Shown in pieces: positions 51,290 to 59,334 of a DNA stretch of 64,000 nucleotides (within the stretch, counting starts at the first letter, position 1; every line of letters starts with the position of its first letter). A program made the translations under genes and the position numbers. The stretch covers positions 434,001 to 498,000 of the forward strand of contig NZ_JAHRIB010000141.1 in assembly GCF_019090165.1 (NCBI RefSeq). The letters are read 5' to 3'. The DNA is from Streptomyces sp. BV286. GTDB taxonomy: Bacteria; Actinomycetota; Actinomycetes; Streptomycetales; Streptomycetaceae. The notes under the pieces are model-generated. The model was not told where the DNA came from and made no database searches. It was given only the letters and a program-made list of their open reading frames with translations.

Positions 51290-52234
51290 TTGCGAGCAAG
51301 CACCATCAGCATTGCCACCGTCACAGCGGCCGCACTGGCCGGGGCCATCGCCGTCGGCACGACGATCGCGGGTCCGGCCGCCGACTCCGGCCGACCGGTG
51401 GCCGGATCCTCGTCCGCCGGCCCGGCACGTGAACTGACCGACGTCGAACGAAGCCGTGTCGAGCAGGCCGAGCAGCGGCTCATCAGGCAGTGCATGGCAG
51501 AAGCGGGATTCCGCTACTGGGTTCTCACGCCGCTCAGCCCGGAGGAACTGCGCGCCTTCGCGCACCCGTTCGTGCTCAACGACGTCTCCTGGGCGCGGGA
51601 ACACGGGTACGGCGGACTGATCCAGCAGAAGTTCTTCACTCTCAAGAAGCGCGACCCCAACCTCGCCTACCGCAACCGCCTGTCCCGCGCGGAACGCACC
51701 CGGTACCTCACCGCCCTCAGCGGCGGCCCGGACACCCCGGTCCGCTCCGTACGCCTGCCGGCCGGGGGCTCCATCCGCAGCGCCGTGGGCGGCTGCGAGG
51801 ACGCGGCCCGCAAGAAGCTGTACGGCGACCCCGGGACCTACTTCCACGCCAACAAGATCGCCACCAACCTCACAGCGCTGTACGTGCCGAAGCTCGTACG
51901 CGACAAGCGCTTCACCACCGCGCTCGGGGTCTGGTCCCACTGCATGCGCCGCGCCACCGGGCGTGCGTACGCCGACCCCGAAGCCGTACAGGCCGATCTG
52001 CCAAAGCGCACCGAAGGACTGAGCGGTGCAAAGAAGCAGGCCGCCGAGGTGGAACTGGCCGTGGCGGAGAGCACCTGTGCCCGGCAATCCGCACTGGCCA
52101 GGACGCTGGAGAAGCTGGACCGCGAGTACGGCGCCCCGGTGCGCGAGCGCTACTCCAAGGAGATCTCCACCAGCGCCCGGATGCAGTGGGCGGCCCTGGT
52201 GGCGGCCAACCGGAGCAGCTCTTCCTCGAACTGA
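51290..52234 (+). CDS. Secreted protein of unknown function
   Basis: This 314-residue protein starts with a signal peptide (ISIATVTAAALAGAIAVGTTIAGPAADS). The mature part is mostly helical, with conserved-looking cysteines in IRQCMAEAGFRYW, AVGGCEDAARKKLY, WSHCMRRATG and VAESTCARQSAL. I do not recognise a family with known function. A TTG start follows GGGGGAAACCG. It lies 42 nt upstream of another secreted-protein gene, so they form a unit. Confidence 0.72.
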   Translation: MRASTISIATVTAAALAGAIAVGTTIAGPAADSGRPVAGSSSAGPARELTDVERSRVEQAEQRLIRQCMAEAGFRYWVLTPLSPEELRAFAHPFVLNDVSWAREHGYGGLIQQKFFTLKKRDPNLAYRNRLSRAERTRYLTALSGGPDTPVRSVRLPAGGSIRSAVGGCEDAARKKLYGDPGTYFHANKIATNLTALYVPKLVRDKRFTTALGVWSHCMRRATGRAYADPEAVQADLPKRTEGLSGAKKQAAEVELAVAESTCARQSALARTLEKLDREYGAPVRERYSKEISTSARMQWAALVAANRSSSSSN

Positions 52235-52276
52235 CCGACTGTCCATCCGTATCAATTTCACGATCAAGGAGAAGCC

Positions 52277-52750
52277 ATGCGGAAGATTCGTGCTGCCCTG
52301 GCAGCGGTCGGACTGGCCGTCGCCCTTGGCACCGCACTCCCGGCCACGGCCCAGGCCGACTCGGCCGGTGCCCAGGGGCCCAACTGCGACGCCCAGTACA
52401 ACGCTCACCGGGAGGACGGCAACATGCGCGCCTACCTCCTGACCGACTGCAGCAACCTGCTCGGCACGGCGTCGGGCAACGATGCCAACTGGGGTGACAA
52501 CAGCGGGCCCTTCACCGCCGCGGACGACAACTTCGCCTGGTCCGTGCTGAACACCGGTACGTACTCGGGCGGCGTCAACAACGTCCAGTTCTACGACCTC
52601 GCGAACTCGGGAGGCGGCACGGGCTGTCTGGCGCGCGGGGAGCTGTACGTCGACGACCTGAGGGACAACACCTTCAGCAACGGGGTGCGCGCCTCGAACG
52701 CCATCAGCTCCCACCGCTGGACGTCCGGCTGCTCAAACCGCTGGACCTGA
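52277..52750 (+). CDS. Small secreted protein, possibly inhibitor-like
   Basis: This 157-residue protein has a signal peptide (MRKIRAALAAVGLAVALGTALPATAQA) and a mature domain of about 130 residues with four cysteines in two pairs. The pattern NVQFYDLANSGGGTGCLARGELYVDDLRDNTFSNG weakly resembles the I36/beta-gamma-crystallin-like inhibitors of Streptomyces. That is a guess. AAGGAG lies 6 nt before the ATG. Confidence 0.7.
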   Translation: MRKIRAALAAVGLAVALGTALPATAQADSAGAQGPNCDAQYNAHREDGNMRAYLLTDCSNLLGTASGNDANWGDNSGPFTAADDNFAWSVLNTGTYSGGVNNVQFYDLANSGGGTGCLARGELYVDDLRDNTFSNGVRASNAISSHRWTSGCSNRWT

Positions 52751-52764
52751 TCGCACCGGCACAA

Positions 52765-52802
52765 ACCCCGGCCCGCCGCATGGATGTGCGGCGGACCGGG
52801 GT
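52765..52802. terminator. Terminator hairpin after the secreted pair
   Basis: ACCCCGGCCCGCCGCA (52765-52780) pairs with TGCGGCGGACCGGGGT (52787-52802), 15 of 16 positions, with a 6-nt loop. It separates the convergent secreted-protein and VOC genes. Confidence 0.78.
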
Positions 52803-52845
52803 GTGCCACCGCCGAAGCGGCGTCACCGCGTGACTCCGTCGGCAC

Positions 52846-53637
52846 TCAGGATTCGGACACGCCGTCGGAGGCCGCCGGCTCCTGCGTCAGCCATTTCTCG
52901 AGGTGTTCGGCGTTGCGCAGTTCGCTCTCCACTCGCTGACGTTCCGCCGCGGTGAGCTGGATCAGCGACAACTCCCGGGTCCGCACCTCGATCTCGTCCT
53001 GCTCGTCCAGGGCGGTCGCGAGCTCGATGAGTGTCGCGAGCGCCAGCGCCCGGTCGACGGGCTGAGCCTTCGGCCCGTGCCTGCGCAGCGCCGATCTGAT
53101 CGCCCGGAAAGCGGCACGGTCGTCGTTCTTGAACTCGCGGAAGATACGGGCGTTGTCGAGAGCCTTCTCCAGGCCGTGCAGCTTCTTGGAGCCGCCGTAC
53201 TCCAGCTCCGCCGGCTCGTCCCGCTGGATGAAGATCAGTGAATTGCCGGACGGGTCGATGAGGGTGAACCGGGTCTGCCCGGGGCGGAAACGCGTGATGC
53301 GTGGGCACCCGGCCGCCAGCACCTTGCCGTAGGCGGCCCGCATGGCCTGGGTGAACGCGGCGTGGTACGGAGCGACCGTGTCGACCATGACCAGACAGCC
53401 CCCGCCGTCGTCCCGGCTCGGGTCGTATCCCCGGGGCGGTTTGCCGAAATGCACCTCGAAACCGCTCCAGCGCAGAGCGAGGTAGAGGTACGGCTTGGTC
53501 TGCTGGTACGTCACCTCGAAACCGAGAGCCTGGTAGAACTCCAGCGTCCCCTCCACCGTCGAGCACGGCAGCAGGGGCACTGTCGTCTCATTCGCGTACG
53601 TCGTCTCCGTCAAGGTTTCCGGCAACAGCTCTCCCAC
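52846..53637 (-). CDS. VOC-fold protein with a C-terminal helical extension
   Basis: This roughly 263-residue protein has a VOC domain (about 20-145): PLLPCSTVEGTLEFYQALGFEVTYQQTKPYLYLAL and TRFTLIDPSGNSLIFIQRDEP. A further helical segment of 110 residues follows (KLHGLEKALDNARIFREFKNDDRAAFRAIRSALRR...). This is longer than ordinary VOC proteins and the extension is of unknown role. The GTG at 53637 is used because GGGAG lies 8 nt upstream and the promoter at 53696-53725 lies before it; the in-frame GTG at 53712 falls inside that promoter. Confidence 0.8.
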   Translation of the reverse strand: MGELLPETLTETTYANETTVPLLPCSTVEGTLEFYQALGFEVTYQQTKPYLYLALRWSGFEVHFGKPPRGYDPSRDDGGGCLVMVDTVAPYHAAFTQAMRAAYGKVLAAGCPRITRFRPGQTRFTLIDPSGNSLIFIQRDEPAELEYGGSKKLHGLEKALDNARIFREFKNDDRAAFRAIRSALRRHGPKAQPVDRALALATLIELATALDEQDEIEVRTRELSLIQLTAAERQRVESELRNAEHLEKWLTQEPAASDGVSES

Positions 53638-53695
53638 TGTTTTGAGGCTCCCGTGTGCCCGGTCCGCCTGCGCGTAGCGGTGCGATCGGACCTCG

Positions 53696-53725
53696 ACCGT
53701 ATGCCCCCGCACCCATGCTAGTCAA
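53696..53725 (-). promoter_or_regulatory. Promoter of the VOC gene
   Basis: On the minus strand TTGACT (53725-53720) and TACGGT (53701-53696) are 18 nt apart. This supports translation from GTG 53637. CTAG copies flank the -35. Confidence 0.55.
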
Positions 53726-53772
53726 AGTTTTCTAGTGATGGGGGGCGACCCAGGGCAGGGCGGGCGGCGGGG

Positions 53773-54717
53773 TCAGTGGCGTGCGAACTGGACGCGCGTG
53801 GGCTGCACGGCTTCCGCCCGCAGCGCGATCCCGCTGACGGTGAGTTGCTCTCCGTAGATGTCGGTGAGCCTGATCGTGCCGCCACAGCCACCGCCGTCGG
53901 CAGCGAGGAAGTAGTTGTAGTCGGTGCGCGTCAACTGGCGCCAGCCGCTGCCGGTGCGGACCTCCAGGCGCGCGAGCGGATTGCGGTGGCCGATCGCCTG
54001 AATGGCACACCAGTAGGGGCTGGACCCGGTCTTGTAGCGGATCGAGATCGTGTCGGACGTGCTGGGGCTCAACAGGCTCCAGGTGATCGCGATCCGGCCG
54101 GTCGAGGGAGCGGCCAGTTTCGCGAAGGCCTGTTCGCTGAGGTCGAGTTGTCCGGGTGCGCAGGGCGACGGGCATTCGTTGGTGATCCGGACCGTGACGG
54201 AGGCGCCGTTGGCGGCGCGGACGAGCACGTGGGCGCCGCAGGCCTTGGACGTCTGGTAGTCGGTGGTGTTCATGGCCGCGATCATGAGGTCGTCGCTCGG
54301 GCCGTACGAGCAGGCGCCGTCGCCGGTCCCGGCGTCGTAGAGGGTGGCGACCCCTTGGTAGGTGACGTTCGGTCGTATCCGTCCGGCCAGGGACGTCGTG
54401 GCGGGAGTCGTCCGCGGGGAACTGGTGGCCGAAGCCCGCGCCTTCGGCTTGGCCGAGCCGGCCGTGGCGCTCGGAGAGGACGCGGACGGGGAGGCCTTGG
54501 ACGGCTTCTTCTTCGGGGGTGTCGGCGGGAGGCTCTTCTGGGAGCCGGCGACGGGGGTGGCCGTGGTGCGCTTGGTCTCGGCCTTGCTGTCGGGCTGCAG
54601 TGCCATGGCCACGCCCACGAGAAGCGCCGTGGCCGCCAGCGCCGCGGCGCCGCCCATCATCAGCCTGCGTCTGCGCTTGTGACGCCGGGCTGCCTGCCTT
54701 GTTTCGTGCATGGTCAT
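53773..54717 (-). CDS. Bacterial expansin-like protein (EXLX type)
   Basis: This 314-residue protein has a basic N-terminus and a membrane helix (about 22-42; GGAAALAATALLVGVAMAL), a Pro/Ser/Lys-rich linker to about residue 108, an expansin domain 1 (YQGVATLYDAGTGDGACSYGP, ACGAHVLVRAANGASVTVRITNECPSPCAPGQLDLSEQAFAKL, with the conserved Asp in LDLS), and a domain 2 ending with RVQF. Expansins loosen cellulose-rich walls without cutting them. The helix may be an anchor or signal peptide. ATG 54717 and ATG 54711 are both possible. Confidence 0.85.
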   Translation of the reverse strand: MTMHETRQAARRHKRRRRLMMGGAAALAATALLVGVAMALQPDSKAETKRTTATPVAGSQKSLPPTPPKKKPSKASPSASSPSATAGSAKPKARASATSSPRTTPATTSLAGRIRPNVTYQGVATLYDAGTGDGACSYGPSDDLMIAAMNTTDYQTSKACGAHVLVRAANGASVTVRITNECPSPCAPGQLDLSEQAFAKLAAPSTGRIAITWSLLSPSTSDTISIRYKTGSSPYWCAIQAIGHRNPLARLEVRTGSGWRQLTRTDYNYFLAADGGGCGGTIRLTDIYGEQLTVSGIALRAEAVQPTRVQFARH

Positions 54718-55153
54718 CCGTTCGGAAGAGCGTGTCGGTGTGGCGCTGCTCAGTGGTCGCCGGAGACGAGAAGGTTGCCGCCGATCTTCAGCAGAGTCGA
54801 GCGACCTGGTCGAGGCTCTGGTTTTCCAGGGCCACTGTCCTCGGTGTCGTCGGCGGGAACAAGGTGGTTCGTGCGGTTCGTGTGCTTCGTGGTACTGCTG
54901 GAAGGCCGTAGCCGGCCGGCTGGGGCGGGCAGGCGGCGGAGGTGACGCCTGGCGGTGCGTCACGGACGGCAGTCGAAGCATCCGCGGGGTGGGTACGGCC
55001 GAGAGCGCGGCCGACGCGGGAGCCGGTGCAACGGATCGAGCTTTTTTGTCGGCACGGACGTAACCTTCCGGCCAGGAGGTCGATACGTCCGGGCAGCCGG
55101 TGAACAGTCCGGGCGCCGGCCCCTTTGTCCTTGCCTTCGGAGGCGGGTTGTCG
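54718..55153. other. Noncoding stretch between expansin and kinase genes
   Basis: This 436-nt region separates divergent genes and has no supported gene. It holds three tandem 9-bp units (GGTTCGTGC, GGTTCGTGT, GCTTCGTGG) at 54866-54892 and a short T-run near 55042. It should contain promoters for both flanking genes, but none is clear by eye. Confidence 0.5.
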
Positions 55154-55804
55154 ATGCGGTTGCATCCGGGTGAGCCCGAGGCGGTCGGCTGGCGGGTGGT
55201 GACCGTCCTCGACGCTGTCCGACAGCTGTGCGCTGTCTCCCCCGACGTCAGCGGACGTCCGCGAGTGATCGCGATCGACGGGCGGGGTGGAGCCGGAAAG
55301 ACGACCCTTGCCGAGCGGCTGGGCAAGGTGGTGCCCCACTCGGCCATCGTGCACACCGATGACATCGCCTGGAACCATGCCTGCTTCGACTGGGGTGCCG
55401 CGCTCGCCGAGAACGTTCTGCAGCCCCTGCACCGGGGCGAGGCGGTGGACTTCCGCCCCGATGCCTGGATCGCCCATGACCGGCCCGGATCGATCACCGT
55501 CCCTGCCGGCGCCGACATCGTCTGGATCGAGGGCACCGGCGTCATCCGTGAAGAACTGGCCCCGTGGTGGGACGCCTCGGTGTGGATTCAGGGTGATCTC
55601 ACCGAGCAGGAGCGCCTGTTGACGGCACGCGACGGTGACAGTTCCGAGCAGCGGGAGCACGTGGCGAACTGGCTGCTGGAGGAACTGCCGTTCATGCTGC
55701 GAGAACAGCCGTGGGCCCGAGCCGACATGATCGTGGCCGGCCCTCCGCGGATCGACCACGACCCGGACTCCGAGGTGGTCGTGGCTCCGCCGGTCAGGCC
55801 CTGA
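55154..55804 (+). CDS. P-loop kinase (uridine-kinase-like)
   Basis: This 216-residue protein has a Walker A in VIAIDGRGGAGKTTLAERLGK (about 37-55), a Thr/Asp-rich loop VVPHSAIVHTDDIAWNHACFDW, and a possible Walker B in ADIVWIEGTGVIREELAPWW. It resembles uridine-kinase-like P-loop proteins of Streptomyces with unknown substrate. ATG 55154 and TTG 55148 both lie after GGAGG; neither spacing is ideal. Confidence 0.8.
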   Translation: MRLHPGEPEAVGWRVVTVLDAVRQLCAVSPDVSGRPRVIAIDGRGGAGKTTLAERLGKVVPHSAIVHTDDIAWNHACFDWGAALAENVLQPLHRGEAVDFRPDAWIAHDRPGSITVPAGADIVWIEGTGVIREELAPWWDASVWIQGDLTEQERLLTARDGDSSEQREHVANWLLEELPFMLREQPWARADMIVAGPPRIDHDPDSEVVVAPPVRP

Positions 55805-56051
55805 CAGCGCGACCGTCAGGTCTGTCCCGACCGCGTTGAAGAGCCTCCGCAAAGAACGCGAACCGGCCCCGGGAGCGCGGTTGTTGTCGTGACCGGGCCT
55901 CGGCATGATGGATGCCGTACGCCGATGCTCACCCCCGCTCACCGCTTCTGCGAGGGAGCCCGGCCGGAATCCATGTCGCGATATGACGTTAGTCTTCTAC
56001 TCGCGCCGCTGCCCATGGCACGGAGACGTTCGAGAGGACCGGGACGGAAGC

Positions 56052-56714
56052 ATGTCGGGAGAGATGTCGCCCACCGGGAAGCGCACCGGCCCCGGCTCGG
56101 CCCCCGAGCTGCGAGCCTCGCACGCCGACCGGGACCGGGTGGTGGATGTGCTGCGTATCGCGGCGGGGGACGGCCTGCTCGACGCGGACGAGCTGGACGA
56201 GCGCCTGGAAATTGCCCTGTCGGCGCGAACCCTGAGTGAACTGGCCCCGCTCACCGCTGACCTGCCGTCCGTATCGGCTGCGGCCGGCGTGGCCGGAGCA
56301 GAGGTCAAGGACGTCGTGCGGATCGAACAGATCCACAGCGGCGCGATCGAGCGCGTGGGGCGCTGGGTGGTACCGCGGAGGCTGGAGCTCGCGGTGACGT
56401 TCTGCGCGGTGACGCTGGACTTCACCGACGCAGTGATCACGCACGACACGTTGCGGATCGACGTGGGCATGACGGGAAAGACCCTGACGCTGATCACAAG
56501 GCCGGGAGTCGTGATCGACACCGATGGACTGCAGCTGACGCACTGCGGGATCAAGCACCGTCAAGGTCCGACGCATCCTGAAACGCCGGTCGCTCTGCGA
56601 GTGGAACTGGTAGGTCGGAAGCTGCACGGCCGAGTGGTGGTACGGCCCCCGCGCCGGACGTTCGGACAGTGGCTGCGGCGCACCGGCCCCACATCCCGCT
56701 CGGCAGGCGCCTGA
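56052..56714 (+). CDS. DUF1707 protein
   Basis: This 220-residue protein has a DUF1707 N-terminal segment (LRASHADRDRVVDVLRIAAGDGLLDADELDERLEIALSARTLSELAPLTADLP) followed by a beta-rich domain (RIEQIHSGAIERVGRWVVPRRLELAVTFCAVTLDFTDAV). DUF1707 units are common in actinobacterial membrane or regulatory proteins. Here there is no membrane helix. The ATG has GGACGGAAG upstream. Confidence 0.85.
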   Translation: MSGEMSPTGKRTGPGSAPELRASHADRDRVVDVLRIAAGDGLLDADELDERLEIALSARTLSELAPLTADLPSVSAAAGVAGAEVKDVVRIEQIHSGAIERVGRWVVPRRLELAVTFCAVTLDFTDAVITHDTLRIDVGMTGKTLTLITRPGVVIDTDGLQLTHCGIKHRQGPTHPETPVALRVELVGRKLHGRVVVRPPRRTFGQWLRRTGPTSRSAGA

Positions 56715-56831
56715 CCACGCGACGCGGCCCGCCCCGGCTCCATCTCGAACTCGCCGGACGGGCGGACCGGCCACTCCGCGGTCGCTGACGCGACCTGCCT
56801 GCGGCGAGCCGACCCACGCCCGTCCCGAGGG

Positions 56832-57755
56832 TCAGGTCGTCTCCCGGCGGGTCTGCCTCACCTCGCGGTCAAGAGCCCAGGCGTCGGCGACCGGCCCGAG
56901 ATGGCCGAGCTTGTCGGGGTTGATCACCGAGCGGATCGTCCGGATCTGCCCGTCGAGCACGTCGAGAGCCAGGATGTGCAGCACCTTGTCGTCCCGGTCA
57001 CGGAACACCGCTCCGGGCTGGCCGTTGATCTCCCGCGGCTCGAAGGTCACGTCGGCCTGGGCCATCCTGGGGAAGACGGAGGCGAGCAGCCGCGCCACGT
57101 TCTCGGCCCCGACGACGGCCCTGGCCAACTGCGGGGCCTTGCCGCCGCCGTCTCCGGCCATCGACACGTCGGCGGCCAACAGCTCCCGCAGGCCGACGAC
57201 ATCGCCTTCGCGGAGAGCGTCGAAGAAGCGCGTCGCCAGCTCCTTCCGTTCCTCACGGTCCGCCTCGAACCGTGGCCGTCCGGCCTGCATGTGCCGCCGC
57301 GCCCGTACCAGCAGCTGCCGGCACGCCGCCTCCGACCGGCCCACCGCCGCGGCGACCTCGTCGAAGCCGAAGCCGAACACCTCCCGCAGCACGAACACCG
57401 ACCGCTCCAGCGGGCTGAGCCGCTCCAGGAGCAACAGAGCCGCCATCGACACCGAGTCGGCCAGTTCCGCCGCACGTGCCGGATCCTGATAGGGGTCGGT
57501 GAGCAGCGGCTCGGGGAACCACGGCCCGACGTACTGCTCCCGCCTCACCCGTGCCGAGCGCAGTACGTCGATCGAGATCCGAGTGACCGTGGTCGACAGG
57601 TAGGCCTTGACGGATGTCGGGCGGGTCGCCGAGCCGTCGAAGCGCAACCAGGTCTCCTGCACCGCGTCCTCGGCCTCCGTCACGCTGCCCAGAATGCGGT
57701 AGGCGACCGAGAACAGCAGCGGTCGTAGCTCCTCGAACTCCTCGACCTTGCTCAC
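56832..57755 (-). CDS. ECF41-type sigma factor
   Basis: This 307-residue sigma factor has region 2 (LLFSVAYRILGSVTEAEDAVQETWLRF) and region 4 (LSPLERSVFVLREVFGFGFDEVAAAVGRSEAACRQLLVRARRHM). A SnoaL-like C-terminal domain follows, with the ECF41 markers DGGGK and NPDKL. In ECF41 sigma factors this extension controls activity instead of an anti-sigma factor. The GTG at 57755 follows GGGGGGAG at 6 nt. The adjacent upstream gene is a carboxymuconolactone decarboxylase, the typical ECF41 target class. Confidence 0.92.
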   Translation of the reverse strand: MSKVEEFEELRPLLFSVAYRILGSVTEAEDAVQETWLRFDGSATRPTSVKAYLSTTVTRISIDVLRSARVRREQYVGPWFPEPLLTDPYQDPARAAELADSVSMAALLLLERLSPLERSVFVLREVFGFGFDEVAAAVGRSEAACRQLLVRARRHMQAGRPRFEADREERKELATRFFDALREGDVVGLRELLAADVSMAGDGGGKAPQLARAVVGAENVARLLASVFPRMAQADVTFEPREINGQPGAVFRDRDDKVLHILALDVLDGQIRTIRSVINPDKLGHLGPVADAWALDREVRQTRRETT

Positions 57756-57911
57756 GCCGACTCCCCCCTGTGGTTTCCCGTCCGGCGGTACGCGTCGGTG
57801 CGGGCATCGTCTTTTGTGGTGATCATCCGGTCCGTCGGCCGCGCAGAACAAGGCCACAGGGCCCGGGGCCCGACAACGGTGGCCGGGCTCACGCCGGTTG
57901 GGGGCGGCCCC

Positions 57912-58385
57912 TCAGTGGAACTGTCCGGTCTCGTAGGCGCCGGCCGGCTGTCGGGTGATGATGTTCAGCCGGTTCGCCGTGTTCATGAAGGCCACGAGGA
58001 TCACCAGGGCGGTGAGTTGCTCCTCGTCGTAGTGCTCGGTGGCACGCGCCCAGACCTCGTCGCTGACCCCGCCGGCCGCGTCCGCGACCCGGGTCCCCTG
58101 CTCGGCCACCTCCAGCGCGACGCGTTCGGCCTCGGTGTAGACCGTGGCCTCCCGCCAAGCCGCCACCAGGTTCAGCCGCACGGAGGTCTCCCCGGCAGCG
58201 GCGGCGTCCTTGGTGTGCATGTCGATGCACGCGGCGCAGCCGTTGATCTGGCTCACGCGCAGCGCCACCAGCTCCTGCGTCGCGGCCGGCAAAGGGGATT
58301 CCTTGATCGCCTTGCCCGCCGCCATGAAGTGCTTGAAGGCCTTGCTGGGGTTCGGGCCGGCGAAGTAGTTCAGTCGCGCGTCCAT
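57912..58385 (-). CDS. Carboxymuconolactone decarboxylase/AhpD-like protein
   Basis: This 157-residue protein has the CMD/AhpD motif with redox cysteines CAACIDMH (CxxC, then His) in LRVSQINGCAACIDMHTKDA. These proteins act as peroxidase-like or decarboxylase enzymes; the redox type is more likely here. The ATG follows GAGGAG. It is preceded by a sequence matching the ECF41 promoter, so the neighbouring sigma factor probably drives it. Confidence 0.9.
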   Translation of the reverse strand: MDARLNYFAGPNPSKAFKHFMAAGKAIKESPLPAATQELVALRVSQINGCAACIDMHTKDAAAAGETSVRLNLVAAWREATVYTEAERVALEVAEQGTRVADAAGGVSDEVWARATEHYDEEQLTALVILVAFMNTANRLNIITRQPAGAYETGQFH

Positions 58386-58424
58386 CGTGTGCTCCTCGGT
58401 GGTCGTCGGTGGCTACACCTCTGA

Positions 58425-58451
58425 GACGAGGTGACCCGGCCGCCTGTGACA
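58425..58451 (-). promoter_or_regulatory. ECF41-type promoter of the decarboxylase gene
   Basis: On the minus strand TGTCACA (58451-58445) is followed after exactly 16 nt by CGTC (58428-58425). This equals the reported ECF41 promoter consensus. It lies 40 nt upstream of the start codon. Confidence 0.8.
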
Positions 58452-58743
58452 CGAGGGCATGTGACGCACGTCTCCCCGCAGAACGGGCCGTCCCCAGACC
58501 CACGGACGAGACGGCTTCCCGGTTACAAAGGCGCGGGCGGTCGTCGCGCCAGGAGCGTCTGATGACCCGTTACGCCTCGCAGCTTTCAACCGCGGGAAGT
58601 GGGCCAGAATTGGGATGCCAGAACACGCAGGCCGTTCGAGGTCATTCCGGGGTCATCCCATTCGGGCGGTCCGGGGCGGCGATTGCGAGTTCTGGCCATT
58701 CGGCGGAGGTGAGGGCGCGCGTGGTCGAAGAACAGGAACCCGT
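58452..58743. other. Noncoding stretch
   Basis: Together with the promoter above, 358 nt (58386-58743) lie between the decarboxylase gene and the small membrane-protein gene. I see no supported gene. GGCCAGAA (58602-58609) and TTCTGGCC (58690-58697) are complementary 8-mers 80 nt apart, too distant to call a terminator. Confidence 0.4.
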
Positions 58744-59199
58744 TCACTTCAGATAGCGGCGCGCCGCGTCGAGGAATGCCAGCCGACTGGGACTGATATG
58801 AGCCCACACCTTCTCGTCCTGCGGTGCTTCCGGGTCGTCGGGGCCCTCTCTGAGCAGTTTCTGTACGGCGAACGCGACGCCCCGGGCAGCGCTGTTGACG
58901 TCGGAGGCGCACAGCATGTGGATCGTCTTCTGCTTCACCCACACCCTGTCGATGGCCTGCCGTTCCCGCGCATGCCACTGCTCGTCGGTCAGGTTGTGGT
59001 GATAGCGGTCCACGGCGACCCGTTCGGCCTCCTGAACCGCGGACAGGAATTCGATGAGGTGGGCGAGGCGTTCCTCCCGGCGCGCCGTCCGGTTCGAGGC
59101 GCGTCCTATGGAGTGCTGAGCCACCAACGACATGAGTCCGCCGAGTACGACGCCGATGAGCGGCGAGAGCATTGTCCACACAGCGGACAACTGTGGCAC
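58744..59199 (-). CDS. Small single-pass membrane protein
   Basis: This 151-residue protein has one N-terminal membrane helix (about 10-30; MLSPLIGVVLGGLMSLVAQH) and a charged helical cytoplasmic region (RREERLAHLIEFLSAVQEAERVAVDRYHH). It looks like the KilB-like small proteins of Streptomyces, but that match is weak. GTG 59199 and ATG 59172 are candidate starts. Its function is unknown. Confidence 0.65.
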   Translation of the reverse strand: MPQLSAVWTMLSPLIGVVLGGLMSLVAQHSIGRASNRTARREERLAHLIEFLSAVQEAERVAVDRYHHNLTDEQWHARERQAIDRVWVKQKTIHMLCASDVNSAARGVAFAVQKLLREGPDDPEAPQDEKVWAHISPSRLAFLDAARRYLK

Positions 59200-59334
59200 C
59201 GGCGGCTTTTGCTTATCCGGCCTATCCGATATTTCGGGGTGATGAATTTCGGTACGACGACAGCCACTTCCCCAATCGACGCGCCTGCGCCCTCAGCCGG
59301 CGCCTTCACCCGTTTCCCCGGGCGTCGTGCTGGT

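Noticed and set aside
58602..58697. GGCCAGAA/TTCTGGCC pair as a terminator
   Set aside because: The 8-nt arms are 80 nt apart, too distant for an effective hairpin.
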